From Chryseobacterium sp. (lineage in GTDB: Bacteria > Bacteroidota > Bacteroidia > Flavobacteriales > Weeksellaceae), in assembly GCF_008014695.1 (NCBI RefSeq), contig NZ_VOXE01000002.1, forward strand, positions 1-64,000: a stretch of 64,000 bases of DNA, given 5' to 3'. Positions 61,712-64,000 of this stretch are shown here, in pieces. The translations under genes and the position numbers were made by a program. The notes under the pieces were generated by a model. It made no database searches and was not told the DNA's origin. It saw nothing but the letters and a program-made list of their open reading frames with translations. Each line of letters starts with the position of its first letter. Positions within the stretch are counted from its first letter, which is position 1.

Positions 61712-62406
61712 TGAAGGCTTTTCAGTTTAAAAACTTTTCGGTACTTCAGCAGGAAGAAGTGTTTAAAATCGGAACAGACGGTGTTTTGCTTGGTGCAATG
61801 TCTTCTGTTGGAGCCGGGCAACGAATTCTTGAAATTGGAACCGGAAGCGGTCTTATTTCACTGATGGCGGCGCAGCGAAACGTTCAAGCGTTCATTACTG
61901 CAATCGATATCAATCCGGATGCGGCTGAATTGGCGGCCCAAAATTTTAAAAATTCGCCTTTTCATGAAAGAATGGAATGTCTTCAGGCTGATTTTAAAAA
62001 CTTTGAGTCTGAAGAAAAATTTGATCTGATTCTTTGCAATCCGCCATATTTTGAGGAAAATCCGTCTGTAAAGCATGTTCTTGCAAGACAGCAGACCGAA
62101 CTTGATTTCAGGTCTTTAATCATCCGTTCAACATTGCTGCTATCGCCTTCAGGAATTTTTTCAGTCATTATTCCTTTTGAATCCGGAAATGTTTTTGAGG
62201 AATTAACTCGTGAAAATCAACTTCATTTAATTAAGAAAATCAACATTTCGGGAATTGCAGGTTCCAAACCCAAACGTTTGGTTATGGAGTTTTGTTTTAC
62301 GGAAAAGCCTTTGGTGGAGGGGCATTTTACAATAGAAAAAAGTCCGAGAAAATACTCGGACCAATATCTTGAACTCACCAAGGAGTTTCATGTTTTTAAA
62401 AAATAA
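61711..62406 (+). CDS. tRNA1(Val) (adenine37-N6)-methyltransferase-like (TrmN6/YfiC)
   Basis: 231 residues starting GTG 61711, whose G is the last base of the kinase stop codon. FQFKNFSVLQQEEVFKIGTD is the typical TrmN6 start, then SAM loop ILEIGTGSGLISLMAAQRN and the adenine-N6 catalytic motif LILCNPPYFEENPS (NPPY). Methylates N6 of A37 in tRNA-Val in E. coli; same role assumed. Ends 3 bp from the convergent ABC ATPase gene. Confidence 0.92.
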   Translation: MKAFQFKNFSVLQQEEVFKIGTDGVLLGAMSSVGAGQRILEIGTGSGLISLMAAQRNVQAFITAIDINPDAAELAAQNFKNSPFHERMECLQADFKNFESEEKFDLILCNPPYFEENPSVKHVLARQQTELDFRSLIIRSTLLLSPSGIFSVIIPFESGNVFEELTRENQLHLIKKINISGIAGSKPKRLVMEFCFTEKPLVEGHFTIEKSPRKYSDQYLELTKEFHVFKK

Positions 62407-62409
62407 GTA

Positions 62410-63120
62410 TTATTCGAAAAGTTCTGCGGTGTCCAAAACCGTTACTTTTCCGTCTTCACATCTGATTGCTTCACCAGGGAAGTTTTGAATCATATGGTAA
62501 TCGTGGGTCGCCATCATTACTGCACAGTGGTTTTCCAAAGCCACCTGTTTCAGCAGCGTCATAATATCATTTGAAGTTTCAGGATCCAGATTTCCGGTAG
62601 GTTCATCGGCAAGAATCAGTTCCGGATGGTTCAGAAGCGCTCTGGCAATCGCTACACGCTGCTGCTCGCCGCCCGAAAGTTCGTGAGGCATCTTGTGTTT
62701 TTTCGATTTCATTCCCACGCTTTCCAGAACTTCATTAATCCGCTCATCAATTTTAGCGCGGTCATTCCAGCCGGTGGCTTCCAGAACGAATTTCAGATTT
62801 TTTTCAACTGTTCTGTCGGACAGAAGCTGAAAATCCTGGAATACAATTCCGAGTTTTCTTCGCAGATTAGGGATTTCCGAGGTGCTGAGTTTGGAAAGGT
62901 CAAAACCGGCAACGCTTCCTTCACCCGCAGTAAGCGGAATGTGCCCGTAAAGGGTTTTCAACAGAGAACTTTTTCCTGAACCGGTCTTCCCGATGAGGTA
63001 GCAGAACCTGCCCTTTTGAATGTGTAGATCAACATTGCTCAAAACAGTGAAATTCTTCTGCGCAATTTTGGCATTGGTCAGATTGATGATATTTTCGCCT
63101 GGGTCGTTTCTGTGTGGCAT
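62410..63120 (-). CDS. ABC transporter ATP-binding protein, FtsE-like
   Basis: 236 residues. Walker A LIGKTGSGKSSLLKTLYG, Q-loop VFQDFQLLSDRTVEKN, signature ELSGGEQQRVAIARALLNHP, Walker B LILADEPTGNLDPETSNDIM. The pattern is that of FtsE, which with FtsX controls cell-wall hydrolysis at division. No FtsX gene is beside it, so the partner must be elsewhere. -7 element TATTTTTG at 63179-63186. Confidence 0.88.
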   Translation of the reverse strand: MPHRNDPGENIINLTNAKIAQKNFTVLSNVDLHIQKGRFCYLIGKTGSGKSSLLKTLYGHIPLTAGEGSVAGFDLSKLSTSEIPNLRRKLGIVFQDFQLLSDRTVEKNLKFVLEATGWNDRAKIDERINEVLESVGMKSKKHKMPHELSGGEQQRVAIARALLNHPELILADEPTGNLDPETSNDIMTLLKQVALENHCAVMMATHDYHMIQNFPGEAIRCEDGKVTVLDTAELFE

Positions 63121-63178
63121 TTGTATTTAATTGATGATTGATAGGGATTTAAAAGCGGAACGGTGTTTTAAAGGAAAT

Positions 63179-63186
63179 CAAAAATA
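63179..63186 (-). promoter_or_regulatory. -7 element TATTTTTG of the FtsE-like gene
   Basis: TATTTTTG on the minus strand, 58 bp before the ATG at 63120. Confidence 0.45.
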
Positions 63187-63237
63187 AAGAAAAGTTTCAT
63201 TCCTCGCTCCATTTTTGGGAAATTTTAACAACAAAAA

Positions 63238-63264
63238 ATGCCTGAAAATTTACTTTTCAAGCAT
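63238..63264 (-). terminator. Terminator after rpmH
   Basis: ATGCCTGAAAA pairs with TTTTCAAGCAT (one G-U pair) and is followed by a T run on the minus strand. Confidence 0.78.
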
Positions 63265-63288
63265 ATCCTGTATATGATCGTTACGAGA

Positions 63289-63447
63289 TTATCTCTTAGC
63301 TCTTGCGGAACTAATGCTTAAACTCTTTCTGCCTTTTGCTCTTCGGGCCGCCAAAACTCTTCTACCGTTTGGTGTAGACATTCTTTCTCTGAAACCGTGT
63401 TTGTTTCTTTTCTTTCTTTCGGATGGTTGAAATGTTCTTTTTGGCAT
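63289..63447 (-). CDS. rpmH: 50S ribosomal protein L34
   Basis: 52 residues. Starts [20 protein letters not shown], followed by the invariant [20 protein letters not shown] and ends SARAKR. Nearly a quarter of residues are Arg. Typical L34 length plus a short C-terminal tail of the Bacteroidota kind. Flanked by its own strong promoter and a hairpin terminator. In many bacteria rpmH adjoins dnaA/rnpA; it stands alone here. Confidence 0.96.
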   Translation of the reverse strand: MPKRTFQPSERKKRNKHGFRERMSTPNGRRVLAARRAKGRKSLSISSARAKR

Positions 63448-63490
63448 TGCTTATATTTTTAGTTATAACTCTATCTTATTTTTCAGACTG

Positions 63491-63520
63491 CAAAGATAGG
63501 AAAGTTTTTATTTTCTGCAA
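63491..63520 (-). promoter_or_regulatory. Promoter of rpmH
   Basis: Minus strand: TTG (63518-63520), 19 bp, TATCTTTG (63491-63498). Good fit to the Bacteroidota -33/-7 pair; leader about 40 nt. Confidence 0.68.
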
Positions 63521-63702
63521 ATATATTTGGATTAATTTCGGGGAAACTGGTTTTTATATAAACGTGACTGAAGACAAATTGCATCCTTTCCTGATTCCCC
63601 GAAAGTTTTAGGCAGTTTTTCGGTGAAAGTTGCGCTCCCGAAGTGGAGTTTGGATGTTTGTGGTTTGCCAAACCATCATTCTTCCGCTTTGCCATAAAAA
63701 CT

Positions 63703-63710
63703 TATCTTTG
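63703..63710 (+). promoter_or_regulatory. -7 element TATCTTTG of the nrnA-like gene
   Basis: TATCTTTG, 22 bp upstream of ATG 63733; no matching -33 TTG. Confidence 0.5.
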
Positions 63711-63732
63711 TCGACTTAAAAAAAGAAGAAAT

Positions 63733-64000
63733 ATGTTTACGCCTTCAGAAATATCAGAAATAAAAAAACTCCTGACTCCCGATAAAAAAATTGTCATCAT
63801 CACCCACCACAATCCCGACGGCGACGCTGTTGGATCGAGTTTGGGACTGAAACATTTTCTGAAACAGAAAGGTCTGGAAGCCGATGTAATTGTTCCCAAT
63901 GATTTTCCGAAATTTCTGAAATGGATGCCTGAATCCAAAAAAATAATCATTGCAGATTATAAACGCAAAGTGGCAGGTGAAGCCATTTACAATGCCGATG
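63733..64000 (+). CDS. DHH-family phosphoesterase, NrnA-like (3' end outside window)
   Basis: First 89 codons only. IVIITHHNPDGDAVGSSLGL holds the DHH-family motif I (HxNPDGDA; DxD metal site). The rest (KHFLKQKGLEADVIVPNDFP) matches bifunctional oligoribonuclease/PAP phosphatase NrnA. It degrades nanoRNA and 3'-phosphoadenosine 5'-phosphate in relatives. Truncated by the window, so the DHHA1 domain is not visible. Confidence 0.88.
   Translation, partial: MFTPSEISEIKKLLTPDKKIVIITHHNPDGDAVGSSLGLKHFLKQKGLEADVIVPNDFPKFLKWMPESKKIIIADYKRKVAGEAIYNAD

Noticed and set aside
63599-63690. Inverted repeat TGGTTT-GCC-AAACCA near 63660
   Set aside because: Six-bp arms with a 3-nt loop and no T tail or conserved context; could be chance.

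Overview
The window looks like chromosomal DNA from a flavobacterium (Bacteroidota, Flavobacteriia), most like the Chryseobacterium/Kaistella group of Weeksellaceae. The evidence is: many promoters with the Bacteroidota -7 element TAnnTTTG; large secreted proteins ending in the type IX secretion type-B ('gliding motility-associated') C-terminal domain; the Bacteroidota form of GlmU; DUF4252/DUF2807, DUF4407 and DUF6759-like families; and the block pdxA-DUF177-rpmF-accB-accC. No transposase, integrase, phage gene, CRISPR array or tRNA was seen. The window opens in the 3' part of a 5S rRNA gene and closes inside an NrnA-like phosphoesterase gene.

Layout. 1-6.5 kb: end of an rRNA operon, a DUF922 protein, then a minus-strand run (lipoprotein, MazG-like, aroA, SDR, Omp85). 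6.6-11.3 kb: rpmE2, Bacteroidota GlmU, and an ECF sigma operon with a single-TM anti-sigma candidate, a DUF4252-DUF2807 fusion and a DUF4252 lipoprotein. 11.4-15.1 kb: guaB, a DUF6759-like lipoprotein, DUF4407, ruvC. 15.2-18.3 kb: a PadR regulator under three TATGYATA sites spaced 15 bp apart, translationally coupled to four membrane proteins, the last three of which share an almost identical 5' end. 18.4-24.7 kb: a metallo-beta-lactamase-fold lipoprotein, an unknown exported protein, fused acyl-CoA mutase icmF, and two small unknowns.

24.8-42.3 kb: rplM-rpsI-rpsB, then a mostly minus-strand block (DUF6759-like, trmB, DUF6759-like, a carboxypeptidase-regulatory-like protein, three giant T9SS type-B proteins, tsf), then another DUF6759-like gene. 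Because tsf normally follows rpsB directly, the segment between them is best read as inverted, with DUF6759 paralogues near both ends. 42.4-44.9 kb: accA and gltX. 45-53.8 kb: a surface-polysaccharide region with a cupin, five glycan genes all joined by 4-bp ATGA overlaps, a GT4 enzyme, a polysaccharide deacetylase, a WaaE-like GT2 and ornithine aminotransferase.

53.9-55.4 kb: three small unknown genes. 55.6-59.6 kb: accC, accB, rpmF, DUF177 and pdxA. From 59.7 kb: ribE overlaps an orphan NtrY-like histidine kinase, which overlaps a TrmN6-like methyltransferase; then an FtsE-like ATPase, rpmH (52 codons) and the nrnA start.

The best candidate for an undescribed system is the PadR operon with its triplicated membrane proteins. 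The DUF6759-like lipoprotein family and the modular giant T9SS proteins come next.
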